Origin: an uncultured Planctomycetaceae bacterium
GTDB taxonomy: Bacteria; Planctomycetota; Planctomycetia; Pirellulales; Pirellulaceae
Assembly (NCBI GenBank): GCA_937862885.1
Contig: CALMEE010000018.1
Coordinates: 1 to 54,497 of the forward strand
Reading direction: 5' to 3'
Length of the DNA: 54,497 nt
Of this stretch, positions 8,208-17,627 are shown one piece after another. The first letter of the stretch is position 1. Every line of letters begins with the position of its first letter. The position numbers were made by a program, and so were the translations under genes. The notes below the pieces were generated by a model. That model ran no database searches, was not told where the DNA came from, and saw only the letters and a list, made by a program, of their open reading frames with translations.

Positions 8208-11200
8208 ATGAATTGCAGATTTGGATGGCGCTTTGTCAAACAAATTGCTTACGCGAGCACTTTGGTTGTGTTGGTACTTGGGCAGTTACCAAGTTTGCTT
8301 GTAGCACAAGCTCAGTCGTTGTCACCTGAATGGGTCTCCCAAATCGAGTGGCGATCCATTGGCCCGGCGAATATGAGCGGCCGCATTACATCGATTGCCG
8401 TCTATGAGAAAGATCCATTTATCTGGTATATCGCATCGGCATCCGGAGGATTACTAAAGACAACCAACAATGGAATTACCTTTGAACACCAATTTGATCA
8501 AGAGTCAACGGTCTCGATTGGTGACGTACAAGTTAGCAAGACTAATCCGGATTTGGTTTGGGTGGGGACGGGGGAAGCGAACCCCAGAAACAGCGTCTCT
8601 TGGGGTGATGGGGTCTACAAGTCTACTGATGGAGGGAAGACATGGAAGAACATGGGTTTGAAGGGCTCGTTCCAAACGGGACGCATTGTCATTCATCCGG
8701 AAAACCATGACATCGTATATGTCGGTGCATTGGGTCGATTGTGGGGACCGAATGAGGAACGAGGGTTATTTAAGACAACTGATGGTGGTGCCACGTGGGA
8801 AAAAATTCTTTACATCGATGATCAAACGGGCGTGGTTGATGTCATCATGCATCCGCAGAATCCAGAGACGTTGATCGTTGCCACGTACGAACGATTGCGG
8901 GGCGGTTTCGATGACAACGACCCAGAAAAGAAATATGGTGCCGGTGCCGGGATATACCGCACTACCGATGGTGGAAAAACATTTGAAAAGTTGACGCAAG
9001 GATTGCCGACATGCAATATGGGGCGAATTGGGCTGCAGTATTATCGAGCGGATCCAAACCATGTTTACGCGATCATTGAAACAGAAAAAATCGCGACGAT
9101 GCCCGATAACTTGGGTTACTTGGGAGTGACTGCGGAAAATGCCGATGTCGGTGCGCGAATTACGGCGGTTACCAACGATTCTCCTGCCGCAAATGCTGGC
9201 CTCAAAGTAGGCGATATTATTGTGTCACTTGATGGCGAATTGGTTCAGTCGAATAACGAGTTTCTGGTGGCGATTCGCAAACGACTGGCAGGCGAAAAGA
9301 TCAAATTGGTCGGTTCCCGTTCGCAAGAGAAAATCGAACTTGAGATTGAATTATCGCGTAATCCACGGCCGAGTGGACGAGGTGCCAATATTTTCACCGG
9401 CGTGCTGGGCGGGCAGGCTGAGAATTTGCAGGGGCAACAAGGTCGCGAAAATGAGCATGAATACGGTGGCGTTTATATGTCGCAGGATGGCGGAACAAGT
9501 TGGACCCGCATTAATACGCTGAATCCGCGTCCAATGTACTACAGCAAATTGCGTGTGGATCCCAGTGACAATCAATTCATCTATGTCTTGGGCACCTCCC
9601 TCCACCGTTCGAAAGATGGTGGGGAACGATTTACACCAGATGGCGGTCGGGGTGTGCATCCTGATAATCACGCGATGTGGATCAATCCAAATGATGGAAG
9701 GCACATGATCCTGGGAAATGACGGAGGTGTTTACGTTACCTATGATCGCATGGAAACGTGGGATCATCACAATCATGTGGCCATCGGACAGTACTACCAT
9801 GTCGGTGTGGACAGTCGCGATATCTACAATGTCTACGGAGGTTTGCAGGACAATGGAAGTTGGGGAGGCCCCTCACGCTCCATGGGCGGAGGCGCGGTAA
9901 ATGCCGACTGGTTTAGAGTTGGAGGTGGCGACGGATTCGTCTGTCTGGTCGATCCCAAAGATCCCAACCAAATTTACGTGGAGAGCCAAGGCGGAGCGAT
10001 GCAACGGATCAATTTGAAAACTGGTGAGCGCGGCATGATCCGACCTCAAGCGGAAAGAGGGCTTCGCTACCGCTTCAATTGGAAGACGCCGTTCATTCTT
10101 TCGCCACACAACTCCAACATTCACTACAGTGCTGGAAACTATGTGTTCCGATCGATCAAAAAGGGTGACAACAAAGTTAGGATATCACCCGAAATCACGA
10201 ATACCAATCGCGGAACGGGAAGTGCCTTGGCGGAATCGCCGATGCAAGAGGGAGTCATCTACGTCGGCACCACCGATGGTGCGGTTTGGATTACCCGCGA
10301 TGGTGGCAAAGTTTGGAACCCGATTTTCTCGACGCAACAGGTCGCTGCTGCAGACGCGCCTGCGGCTGATCAGCCCTCGGTCAGCGATCCAACCCCGGCA
10401 CAAACAACGCCCGCGCAACAACGCCGACGACAACAGACCCAGCGCACGCGCCCTCCGGCAACTGACGAACCGCGCGTCGAGGAGGCAAATCCAGCTGAGC
10501 GACAGGAACAGGAGGATATGGATACGGAGAATCCACCCAGTGGTGCCAAGGAGGAGGCAGCCCCTCCGACTGAACCAGAACCTCCCGCGGAACCAGAAGT
10601 TCCTTCGATTGTCGGCGAATGGTCAGTGCAACTATTATCCGACCAAGTTCCACGCGGCGGTGACAATGCCTTCCACTTGGAACTGAATAGTGAAGGAGAA
10701 TTGACTGGAAAATATACTTCGCGACGAGGTGAGCAGCCGATTACCAATGGCTCGTATAATCCAGCTACCGGCGATGTCAAAATCATCATCGCCAATGAGC
10801 GCGGTGAGACCACTTTCGAAGGCAAAGTTGTCGGTGACAAGATGTCGGGAACTCTCGACTTCGCTGGTCGCTTTCAAATTAACTTTGAAGCCGAACGTAT
10901 CAAGAAGGAACCTACAAGTACGCTTTATTACGTCACGATGGGTTCGACGCACGGGGAACATTTTCTCCAAGACGACGAATTCGATGTCAAGAAACTCAGT
11001 GGGTTTTGGACAGGCACCTTGGAATCGGAGGAGATTCCCGATGAGATGCGGAACTTCAGCTTGGAATTGACATTTGATGAGAAGGGAACAGTCAAAGGCA
11101 AGAGTACGACGGCCCAAGGCGAAGCGGAAATCGTCGAAGGCTTGTTTAACAAAGAGTCGAGACTGTTTACCTGTTTCGTTGAGACCGAAATGTTTACCGT

Positions 11201-12722
11201 CGCCGTTGAAGCCAAGATTGAAGGCATGACAAAGATGGCTGGTACGATGTCGATCGAAGCAGCAGGTATGAACATTGGGTTCTCGGCGGTATTTGATCGC
11301 CCATTTGAGGAGCCGAAGCCCGCCACTGAAGAGAAGTCGGAGCCCGCTCAAGAGCAAAAACCGGCAGAACCTGAACCAGCGATGCAAGTCGAGACAGCAC
11401 CGCAAGAGCCAGCTGCTCAAGCCGACCATCCATTGATTGGAGTATGGAAGGGTGAATTCGAGTCCGAGTTTTTCCAGGGGAACCAGGCTGAAGTTACCAT
11501 AGAATTTAAGCTGGTGGGGGATAAACTCGATGGATATCTCGATGGAGGTAGGTTCAGTGGCGACGTCAGCGACATCAAATTTGATCCGGCAACTGGCAAA
11601 CTCGATTTTGAAATGGTAACCGATGTACGTACGATGGAGTTTTCGGGATCCGCTACTGCGGGGAAACTGGAGGGGACGCTTGGCTCTGGCCGCTTCACAT
11701 TGGGTATTAAGGCGGAAAGACAGCAGCCCAGCGGAGCTGAGCAAACTCAGACTGAAGATGCTGCACCTTCTGTATCGAGGGAAACCAGTTCGGAAACGCC
11801 TACCGAGGGCAAATTGGAGAGTTTGGTTCCAGGCCCACGATGGGTCAGCTCCATCGAAGCATCGCGGTTCCGGCCCGGTCGAGTTTATCTAACCCTTGAT
11901 GGCCATCGCAGTAACGACGAAGAGATCTATATCTTCGTGAGCGAAAACTATGGTCAGACTTGGAAGAGCTTGCGCAACAACCTGCCCAAATCGGCTGGTA
12001 CCGCTTGGGTATTGCGTGAAGATGTGAAGAACGAAAACTTGCTCTACTTGGGATGTGAGTTTTCTGCATGGGTTTCGATCGATCGTGGTGCGACATGGAC
12101 AAAGTTTTCCGGCTTGCCAACTGTGGCCGTACACGAAATCGCCGTGCATCCCACCATGGGCGAAATTGTAGCAGCCACTCATGGTCGCAGTTTATGGATT
12201 GCAGATGTGAGTTTGTTGCAGCAATTGGACCAAAATCCATCGGCGGAAGCCGCTAAACTCTATAAGCCAAACAAAGTCATTAAGGCCGCAAGACGCCAGG
12301 AACGGGGGACAGGTGTCACGCGAGAGTTCAAAGGTCAAGATCCGTATCCAGGTGCGACCATATATTACTCGCTAGGTAACTCAGCCAATTCAGTCTCACT
12401 TACAATCACCGATCCGCTGGGTACTCCCATTCGTGAATTTGAAGCGTCAAATTCCATTGGCTTGCACCGCGTTCGCTGGGATTTGCGGCGTACGGCACGC
12501 GGAGGTCAACAGCGACCAGGTGGCGGAGGAGGTTTTGGCGGTGGCGGATTCGGCGGAGCAGCTCAGGTAGCCAGTGGTGTTTACATCGTGACGCTTACCG
12601 TCGATGGTCGAGTCTTCAAGGAGACGATTTTTGTCGAGGACCATCCACTGTTGCCGGCTGACGCCATCGCTGAAGAATTGGAAGCGGAAGAGTCCTTCTT
12701 CAAGCAATTCCTCCGCAATTAA
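8208..12722 (+). CDS. Giant exported Asp-box/sortilin-type propeller protein with PDZ domain
   Basis: 1504 residues with a signal peptide (hydrophobic 17-35). The ATG at 8208 is chosen over 8151 because AAGGAG lies 8 bases upstream. Asp-box blades (S/T-x-D-x-G-x-x-W) are visible as STDGGKTW, TTDGGATW, TTDGGKTF, SQDGGTSW, SKDGGERF, TRDGGKVW, SENYGQTW and SIDRGATW, which indicates VPS10/BNR-like propellers. A PDZ domain (about 300-388, LGYLGVTAEN..GLKVGDIIVSLDG) interrupts the first propeller. A Pro/Glu/Gln-rich linker (about 711-800) leads to three similar beta-barrel-like repeats, each starting with a [V/F]xGxW-type motif (IVGEW, LSGFW, LIGVW; about 800-1170). The propeller then resumes at about 1203. 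A Gly-rich stretch (about 1433-1454) precedes the end. The role may be binding or surface assembly. A strong terminator follows. Confidence 0.85.
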   Translation: MNCRFGWRFVKQIAYASTLVVLVLGQLPSLLVAQAQSLSPEWVSQIEWRSIGPANMSGRITSIAVYEKDPFIWYIASASGGLLKTTNNGITFEHQFDQESTVSIGDVQVSKTNPDLVWVGTGEANPRNSVSWGDGVYKSTDGGKTWKNMGLKGSFQTGRIVIHPENHDIVYVGALGRLWGPNEERGLFKTTDGGATWEKILYIDDQTGVVDVIMHPQNPETLIVATYERLRGGFDDNDPEKKYGAGAGIYRTTDGGKTFEKLTQGLPTCNMGRIGLQYYRADPNHVYAIIETEKIATMPDNLGYLGVTAENADVGARITAVTNDSPAANAGLKVGDIIVSLDGELVQSNNEFLVAIRKRLAGEKIKLVGSRSQEKIELEIELSRNPRPSGRGANIFTGVLGGQAENLQGQQGRENEHEYGGVYMSQDGGTSWTRINTLNPRPMYYSKLRVDPSDNQFIYVLGTSLHRSKDGGERFTPDGGRGVHPDNHAMWINPNDGRHMILGNDGGVYVTYDRMETWDHHNHVAIGQYYHVGVDSRDIYNVYGGLQDNGSWGGPSRSMGGGAVNADWFRVGGGDGFVCLVDPKDPNQIYVESQGGAMQRINLKTGERGMIRPQAERGLRYRFNWKTPFILSPHNSNIHYSAGNYVFRSIKKGDNKVRISPEITNTNRGTGSALAESPMQEGVIYVGTTDGAVWITRDGGKVWNPIFSTQQVAAADAPAADQPSVSDPTPAQTTPAQQRRRQQTQRTRPPATDEPRVEEANPAERQEQEDMDTENPPSGAKEEAAPPTEPEPPAEPEVPSIVGEWSVQLLSDQVPRGGDNAFHLELNSEGELTGKYTSRRGEQPITNGSYNPATGDVKIIIANERGETTFEGKVVGDKMSGTLDFAGRFQINFEAERIKKEPTSTLYYVTMGSTHGEHFLQDDEFDVKKLSGFWTGTLESEEIPDEMRNFSLELTFDEKGTVKGKSTTAQGEAEIVEGLFNKESRLFTCFVETEMFTVAVEAKIEGMTKMAGTMSIEAAGMNIGFSAVFDRPFEEPKPATEEKSEPAQEQKPAEPEPAMQVETAPQEPAAQADHPLIGVWKGEFESEFFQGNQAEVTIEFKLVGDKLDGYLDGGRFSGDVSDIKFDPATGKLDFEMVTDVRTMEFSGSATAGKLEGTLGSGRFTLGIKAERQQPSGAEQTQTEDAAPSVSRETSSETPTEGKLESLVPGPRWVSSIEASRFRPGRVYLTLDGHRSNDEEIYIFVSENYGQTWKSLRNNLPKSAGTAWVLREDVKNENLLYLGCEFSAWVSIDRGATWTKFSGLPTVAVHEIAVHPTMGEIVAATHGRSLWIADVSLLQQLDQNPSAEAAKLYKPNKVIKAARRQERGTGVTREFKGQDPYPGATIYYSLGNSANSVSLTITDPLGTPIREFEASNSIGLHRVRWDLRRTARGGQQRPGGGGGFGGGGFGGAAQVASGVYIVTLTVDGRVFKETIFVEDHPLLPADAIAEELEAEESFFKQFLRN

Positions 12723-12773
12723 ATTCCTTGCCCAAGGCGGGTGCCGCTGACGGCAGGTTTGATAGTTTGAAAC

Positions 12774-12817
12774 AAGACGCAACGAAACCGTGTATCGAGA
12801 TTCGTTGCGTCTTTTCG
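12774..12817 (+). terminator. Rho-independent terminator
   Basis: A perfect 13-bp stem (12774-12786 with 12801-12813, AAGACGCAACGAA) and a 14-base loop are followed by a T-rich tract. It lies 51 bp after the Asp-box protein stop. Confidence 0.8.
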
Positions 12818-13192
12818 TTTTCTAATTGGGAGCCGAAACGGGGGTGCTTCCGAATTTGCTAGAAGTCGCTGAGTTTGCAATCGTTCAACAACACAATTTG
12901 GACTGCACCTAAACTAATTTAATGCCAACGCAGCGACGCGTTCGCTTGAAAATTCTGGCTCAATGCGCTAACATGCAGTGAAATCGAATTCCATCGAAAA
13001 TCGTTCTTATTTAGCAGAGTTGGCTTCAGCGCCATATTCCCTCGCTGGTTCAGGAACGGCGCATACGCCAGATCTCAGCGATTTTGTACGCAAATTTGAG
13101 GATAATGCGGAATTTGCGTACAAACCAGCCATGTTTTGTGAACTCGAGGGAACCAAATTACCGGTCAAGCGTCTAACACTGGCGATCGCGAA
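12818..13192. other. Leader region of the sigma factor operon
   Basis: No sure gene is present. An open frame of 72 codons (GTG 12978 to TGA 13196) overlaps the sigma factor start by 4 bp, but it resembles nothing and its central part is explained by a 14-bp inverted repeat (13083-13124). The sigma operon promoter is expected here. Confidence 0.4.
13083..13124. promoter_or_regulatory. 14-bp perfect inverted repeat upstream of the sigma factor
   Basis: TTTGTACGCAAATT (13083-13096) and its exact complement (13111-13124) are separated by 14 bases, and lie 68 bp before the sigma factor ATG. It may be an operator for a dimeric regulator or a leader hairpin. No T-run follows, so it is not a simple terminator. 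Confidence 0.6.
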
Positions 13193-13798
13193 ATGAGTGA
13201 ACCTATCAATAAGATTCCCAAGGACGAGGAACTCATCCAGAGTACATTGATGGGTGATGCCGATGCGTACGGCCAGCTGGTAATTCGTTATCAACAGCGG
13301 CTGTATAACAGTTTAGTGCAATTGATGCGCGACACAATTGAAGCCGAAGATGCAACGCAAGAGGCATTTGTGCTGGCGCTCCGCAAGCTTGATTCGTTTC
13401 GCGGTCAAAGCTCATTTTTCACTTGGCTATACCGTATCGCGTTTAATTCGGCAGTAAGTCGAATGAGGAAAAAGCGACCTGATCTCACTTCCCATCAGGA
13501 CATGAGTAAGTTGGAGGAATGGAAAGGTAGTTCAAGCGAACTACCAGAGGATCGTTTAAACCGGGAAGAAAATGTTCTGCTTGTGCAAACTGCTTTGGGC
13601 CGACTGAATGAAGAGCACAGGGCAATTTTGGTGTTGAGAGAAATTGATGAAATGAGTTATGAGGATCTTTCCCGCGTTTTGGATTTGCCCATAGGTACAG
13701 TTCGCAGTCGCTTGCATCGCGCCAGACTTCAACTCAAACAAGAAATTGAATTCCTCATGAACCATCCGAAACAATCGACAACTTCTTCCAAGAAATAG
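13193..13798 (+). CDS. ECF RNA polymerase sigma factor (RpoE type)
   Basis: A 201-residue sigma-70 family factor with only regions 2 and 4. Region 2 contains DAYGQLVIRYQQRLYNSL, the core-binding AEDATQEAFVLALRKL and the -10-recognising FRGQSSFFTWLYRIAFNSAV. Region 4 has the helix-turn-helix MSYEDLSRVLDLPIGTVRSRLHRAR for the -35. It directs polymerase to stress or envelope promoters, which cannot be named from sequence. The gene encoding a membrane anti-sigma factor starts 9 bp downstream, the classic arrangement. The 14-bp inverted repeat lies 68 bp upstream. The ATG at 13193 sits within ATGA and is supported by the conserved N-terminus DEELIQSTLMGDADAYG. Confidence 0.93.
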   Translation: MSEPINKIPKDEELIQSTLMGDADAYGQLVIRYQQRLYNSLVQLMRDTIEAEDATQEAFVLALRKLDSFRGQSSFFTWLYRIAFNSAVSRMRKKRPDLTSHQDMSKLEEWKGSSSELPEDRLNREENVLLVQTALGRLNEEHRAILVLREIDEMSYEDLSRVLDLPIGTVRSRLHRARLQLKQEIEFLMNHPKQSTTSSKK

Positions 13799-13807
13799 TA
13801 ATACATC

Positions 13808-15370
13808 ATGTCAACCAATTGGTCAGAAGATTATTTGAGCGGATACTTGGACGATGAGCTATCCGCAACAGAGAAAACAGTGGTCGAAGAAAGACTATCG
13901 GCAGATCCGCAATTGTTAGCATTATTGAGGTCGTTGGCCGAGCAAAGAGATTTGTTACGGGCTCAGCCCCGAGTGCATCTCCAACGCGATTTATCGGCAT
14001 CAGTTTTGGACTCACATCAAGTCTCCTTGGCAAACGCTGCAGCGGTTACTGACAAGTCGCGTGATTTGAACATGTCGAATCGTCCTCATCGATCAAGGTT
14101 GAACGCGACTCCCCCGGAAGCTCGAACTGGATATGCGTTATCGCAATCCACCGGGACAAATATCCAACAATGGAAAATCGCTGGGAGTGCGTTAATCACA
14201 TTAGCTGCCTGCCTGCTGCTGGTGGTGATTAACGTCTCTTCGTTACCGGATGGCGGTGAAACTCGCCCGACAGTTAACGCATTTTTGAGCGGAAGCGGGT
14301 TGGTTGACGATCAGACGCCGTCAACTTCTGAGGAACAATTGGAGCGTTCAGCCGAATCCCAGTTACAGTTGGTTGATGGACGTGATCATGGTGATATCCT
14401 GAGTGGATTGAACGATGATCGACAGGATGCTTCGAAGCTTGCGGAAACGTGGTTTGGAAATCAACCGGAAACTGAACTTGTCTCGAACTCGGCAGCGCAA
14501 CAGTCGGCAGAAACTCAGCCCGCGGTCACCAGCGAATTACGATCATTGGAACAATGGGCAAGCCCAATCGTTATGGTCAGGATGAATCCGGTCGACATTC
14601 AGAATCAATGGGTACAGCAAGTGCTCGACGAATTGGGAATCCGAATCGTGGGTAACAAGAACTTGATGGGCGCCCATCCGCTGTTGGTTGATACGACGCT
14701 TGCCAGTTTCAAGTTGATGTTGCGTCGTATAGGTGGTCAACAGAGTCTGGCAATGCTTGACCCAACACACGAGTTTGCTGACTTGTCGCCGTTCGTTATC
14801 GATGATCACGTAGCAGCTGATGATTCGAACGATTCGCATTTGCAAGATGGCATTGCGATCCAAGCCTCGGATGACCTCGCGTCTGCTGATCAGAATGGCC
14901 AAGCTATTTGTCTCGTTTCGATCGAATTGCCCCCGTTTAATGCGCAGATTGTCGACGAGGCGGCGGTTAACCAAACAATTGAAGCGGCAGTTGGCAGTCC
15001 ACTGATGTCACAGCAGCAATCTGAACTTTCGAATTTACGCGAACGTGATCTACTCGTTGAACCAGACACGACTTTGGCAAACGACGATTCGCGTATTGTC
15101 GCTGAGTCTGATTCTGATCAGCTGAAGCCAAAAATCCACAACCATCTGTTTGAAACTTTGGACGTTACGCCACAGGACGCGAAGAAACCCGTTCGTTCGC
15201 TGCTTGTAATTGTTGCGGATGAACGTGTACCGCAAGTAGCGCCTAGCAATGAAGATCAAAAAAATCGCCTTAAGCTAGAGCTACCTCGCATGTTTGACGA
15301 AATGAACCCAAGTCAGCAGGTCCAACCTAAATCGCGAGCAAAAGAGTCGAAAGACCAAGATCTTCAATAA
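13808..15370 (+). CDS. Membrane-bound anti-sigma factor
   Basis: 520 residues. The N-terminal cytoplasmic domain (SEDYLSGYLDDELSATEKTVVEERLSADPQL shape, residues 6-36) is the usual anti-sigma fold, but without the HxxxCxxC zinc ligands. One transmembrane helix lies near 124-145 (ALITLAACLLLVVINVSSL). The remaining 375 residues would be extracytoplasmic. They are acidic and Gln/Ser-rich, with one better-ordered block (about 240-320, SPIVMVRMNPVDIQNQWVQQ). The gene starts 9 bp after the sigma factor stop, so they are co-transcribed. It is likely to hold the sigma factor at the membrane until a periplasmic signal. The long outer domain may be the sensor. A downstream protease was not seen. Confidence 0.8.
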   Translation: MSTNWSEDYLSGYLDDELSATEKTVVEERLSADPQLLALLRSLAEQRDLLRAQPRVHLQRDLSASVLDSHQVSLANAAAVTDKSRDLNMSNRPHRSRLNATPPEARTGYALSQSTGTNIQQWKIAGSALITLAACLLLVVINVSSLPDGGETRPTVNAFLSGSGLVDDQTPSTSEEQLERSAESQLQLVDGRDHGDILSGLNDDRQDASKLAETWFGNQPETELVSNSAAQQSAETQPAVTSELRSLEQWASPIVMVRMNPVDIQNQWVQQVLDELGIRIVGNKNLMGAHPLLVDTTLASFKLMLRRIGGQQSLAMLDPTHEFADLSPFVIDDHVAADDSNDSHLQDGIAIQASDDLASADQNGQAICLVSIELPPFNAQIVDEAAVNQTIEAAVGSPLMSQQQSELSNLRERDLLVEPDTTLANDDSRIVAESDSDQLKPKIHNHLFETLDVTPQDAKKPVRSLLVIVADERVPQVAPSNEDQKNRLKLELPRMFDEMNPSQQVQPKSRAKESKDQDLQ

Positions 15371-15823
15371 AAGTCTGCCGATGTGGAATTCTTGCGCTGC
15401 GATCTTTTCTTCGACACAGTGTTTCGCTACCTCGAACCACCAAACGGTTGTTTTACGGCCCCAGTAACCTGGACCGTCACGACTAGATTGTGTATCGTTG
15501 CAAGATCCAAGATTGGATTGCAGACGGAAACCTAGTCAACGTAGCCGATGCAAATGGCCGAGTGACGTGATCAACCAATAGCTTTTCTGCGAAGTGGACT
15601 TCGAAATCAACGAACAATCGGGTCCCTAAAGTAGATTCCGTTTGTCGATCGCTGGCGCTTTGCGGAGTTTTTGTGAAGTTTATTTGCGGCTTGGAAAACG
15701 GACCATCTTTCGGGCATCCTAGGTGGCTTGTCGGTTGAATATTCCAATCTGGGCCTACTCAAATCCGACGGCGATTCAATCGTTTCCACAGTATGTTCGT
15801 GTAGTTTAAGCCTGAATTTCCGC
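15371..15823. other. Intergenic region without recognised gene
   Basis: There are 453 bp between the anti-sigma gene and tsaB. An upstream extension of the tsaB frame (from 15728) shows no homology. No terminator, RNA or repeat could be supported. Confidence 0.4.
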
Positions 15824-16807
15824 ATGACAGCCACTCTACGTGTCCTCGCCATTGATACCGCTTGGGTTCCCGGGCAATTTGCGATCTGCGAGTTCAATCT
15901 TCCCGATGGATTGTTGAAACTAGAAATGGATTCGTGTTCGAATGATGCATCTTCTGTCGCACAGACGAATCTAGAATCAGGTGTCCAAGGCGACAGAGCA
16001 GCTATTGACCTGTTATGCGGATACTCTCGCGAACTCTCCAGCACACAACGGTCGACCTCAACATTGATACCAGAAATAAAGACTGGCTTGAGTGAACTCG
16101 GTTGGAAAATCGACTCGATTGGTTTATTCGTTGCTACCAAAGGTCCTGGCTCATTTACTGGTCTGCGCATTGGCGTGACAACCGTTAAGACGCTGGCGTA
16201 TGCAACAGATGCCCATGTGGTCGGAGTTAATAGTCTGGATTTACTGGCGGCCTCGTATCTGCACGAAAACTACTCGGAAAGTGAATGCGAAAAACAATTG
16301 TTGTCGATTATGGATGCCCAACGCAATGAATTGTATTGTTCTTCTTATCGCGTCCACGTGCGAGACAACTTGCGGGAGACTGGCCGACGGGATGCTGGCA
16401 CTACTGAGGTAAACCGAACTCCGCGCTGTGACGACGATCGATGCGCAGCGATTGAATTTCCTTTGTTCCTTCGCAATCGAGAGAATTCTTGGACTTCGCC
16501 TCCAAAGTCATTGCGCAGACACGAACTGCCGAAACGTCCATTCACATTGGATGAGGTTCGCGCGATGGCGACCCCAGAAAATTCGATAATTTGCTGTAAT
16601 GAACGCAAATTATTCGAGCGTTTAGCGAACGTATTTACGTCGCTGTACGTAACTAAAACAGACCCAATTGTATTGGCCTTACTGGGGGCGCTGACAAAAT
16701 CCGCATCGGACAAAAACTTCTTCCGACTCCAGCCCGAGTATTACAGGCAGAGTGCCGCGGAAGAAAAGCTTGCGCAGAACTCGACGGCAAATCCGAATCG
16801 TTGTTGA
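15824..16807 (+). CDS. tsaB: tRNA threonylcarbamoyladenosine biosynthesis protein TsaB
   Basis: TsaB is the scaffold partner of TsaD in making t6A37 on tRNAs that read ANN codons. The ASKHA start VLAIDTA and the key motif FVATKGPGSFTGLRIGVTTVKTLA are clear. ATG 15824 is chosen because homology begins there (MTATLRVLAIDTA). At 327 residues it is about 100 longer than usual TsaB. Two extra stretches are visible: residues about 27-80 after the first strand, and a charged region about 175-260 in the C-terminal half. The C-terminus ends in a short low-complexity tail. The next gene on the strand is algH, 229 bp away. Confidence 0.85.
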   Translation: MTATLRVLAIDTAWVPGQFAICEFNLPDGLLKLEMDSCSNDASSVAQTNLESGVQGDRAAIDLLCGYSRELSSTQRSTSTLIPEIKTGLSELGWKIDSIGLFVATKGPGSFTGLRIGVTTVKTLAYATDAHVVGVNSLDLLAASYLHENYSESECEKQLLSIMDAQRNELYCSSYRVHVRDNLRETGRRDAGTTEVNRTPRCDDDRCAAIEFPLFLRNRENSWTSPPKSLRRHELPKRPFTLDEVRAMATPENSIICCNERKLFERLANVFTSLYVTKTDPIVLALLGALTKSASDKNFFRLQPEYYRQSAAEEKLAQNSTANPNRC

Positions 16808-16924
16808 ACTCGGATCTCGTTATTTGCTGCGGGCTTTCAGTTTCTGCGGAACCGGATGAAGCGCGCATAACAACGGTCCACTCAGGCTACACGTTTACGC
16901 AGTAAAATGGCTAACGTTCAAAGT

Positions 16925-16991
16925 AATGACCATGCATCGGTACGGTCATTGCATCGTGAGGTTCAAGGAACGTGCGAATGACAAATTGTCA
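16925..16991. promoter_or_regulatory. Pair of small palindromes upstream of algH
   Basis: AATGACC (16925-16931) pairs with GGTCATT (16944-16950), and TGACAAATTGTCA (16979-16991) is a second palindrome with a one-base centre. Both lie within 115 bp of the algH start, with several CATTGCAT/CATGCAT words between. They could be operator sites; untested. Confidence 0.35.
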
Positions 16992-17036
16992 GCATTGCAT
17001 GACGGCCCTTATTCAACCTGGCACTGAATTCATTTT

Positions 17037-17627
17037 ATGTCTCACACGACACCTTCATCTTCCGATAGTTCGCTGAAATTCAACTTGCAAGGTCAACTGT
17101 TGGTTGCATCTCCCAACATGATTGACGGGCCGTTCAGTAGAGCAGTTGTCTTGGTACTTCAGCAGAACGAATCTGGAACATTTGGAGTCGTTCTCAACCG
17201 AAAAGCGGATGAACGGGTTTCCAATTTGTGGAATGGTGTAACTGGACTTGATGGCCCCATTGACCAAGAGCTATTTCGAATGGGTGGTCCCATGGGAGGG
17301 CCGGTTTTTGCAGTGCATCGTTCGGAAGGCGTGGCTGAATTTTTGGTTGTTCCGGGCATCTTTGTCACTGCGAATACAAAGCTCATCAACTACTTGGCAG
17401 TACGTAATGAGACCTTCCGCATTTTTGTGGGACTTTCCGGGTGGCAAGTCGGGCAGCTTGAACGGGAAATCAATCAAGGAATTTGGTTCAAGCTACCTGC
17501 AGATGGTCAGGAGATTTTTGGAAACAGCGATTGCTTGTGGGAAACCGCTTTGTACAAGTATGGTCGTAATGTTTGGAGGGATGTGTTAAAACTGGATGAC
17601 CGGTTCATTGAGGCGATTTACAATTAA
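17037..17627 (+). CDS. YqgE/AlgH family protein (UPF0301)
   Basis: A 196-residue protein of the YqgE/AlgH family. The family opening is present as LQGQLLVASPNMIDGPFSRAVVLVLQ. It is followed by GTFGVVLNRKAD and the glycine-rich GGPMGGPVFAVHR (about residue 84). The FVGLSGWQVGQLEREI motif comes near 135, and the end DVLKLDDRFIEAIYN fits the family's C-terminal helix. Length is normal (about 185-200). Biochemical role is unresolved; AlgH was linked to alginate regulation in Pseudomonas, which need not apply here. It is a single gene with two small palindromes upstream. Confidence 0.92.
   Translation: MSHTTPSSSDSSLKFNLQGQLLVASPNMIDGPFSRAVVLVLQQNESGTFGVVLNRKADERVSNLWNGVTGLDGPIDQELFRMGGPMGGPVFAVHRSEGVAEFLVVPGIFVTANTKLINYLAVRNETFRIFVGLSGWQVGQLEREINQGIWFKLPADGQEIFGNSDCLWETALYKYGRNVWRDVLKLDDRFIEAIYN

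Noticed and set aside
10635..11744. Long minus-strand open frame of 369 codons inside the Asp-box protein gene
   Set aside because: It is the shadow of a low-complexity, acidic coding region on the plus strand; no family features and no ribosome-binding site.
12978..13196. 72-codon frame (GTG start) overlapping the sigma factor start by 4 bp
   Set aside because: No similarity or good start; its middle is made by the 14-bp inverted repeat, so regulation explains it better.
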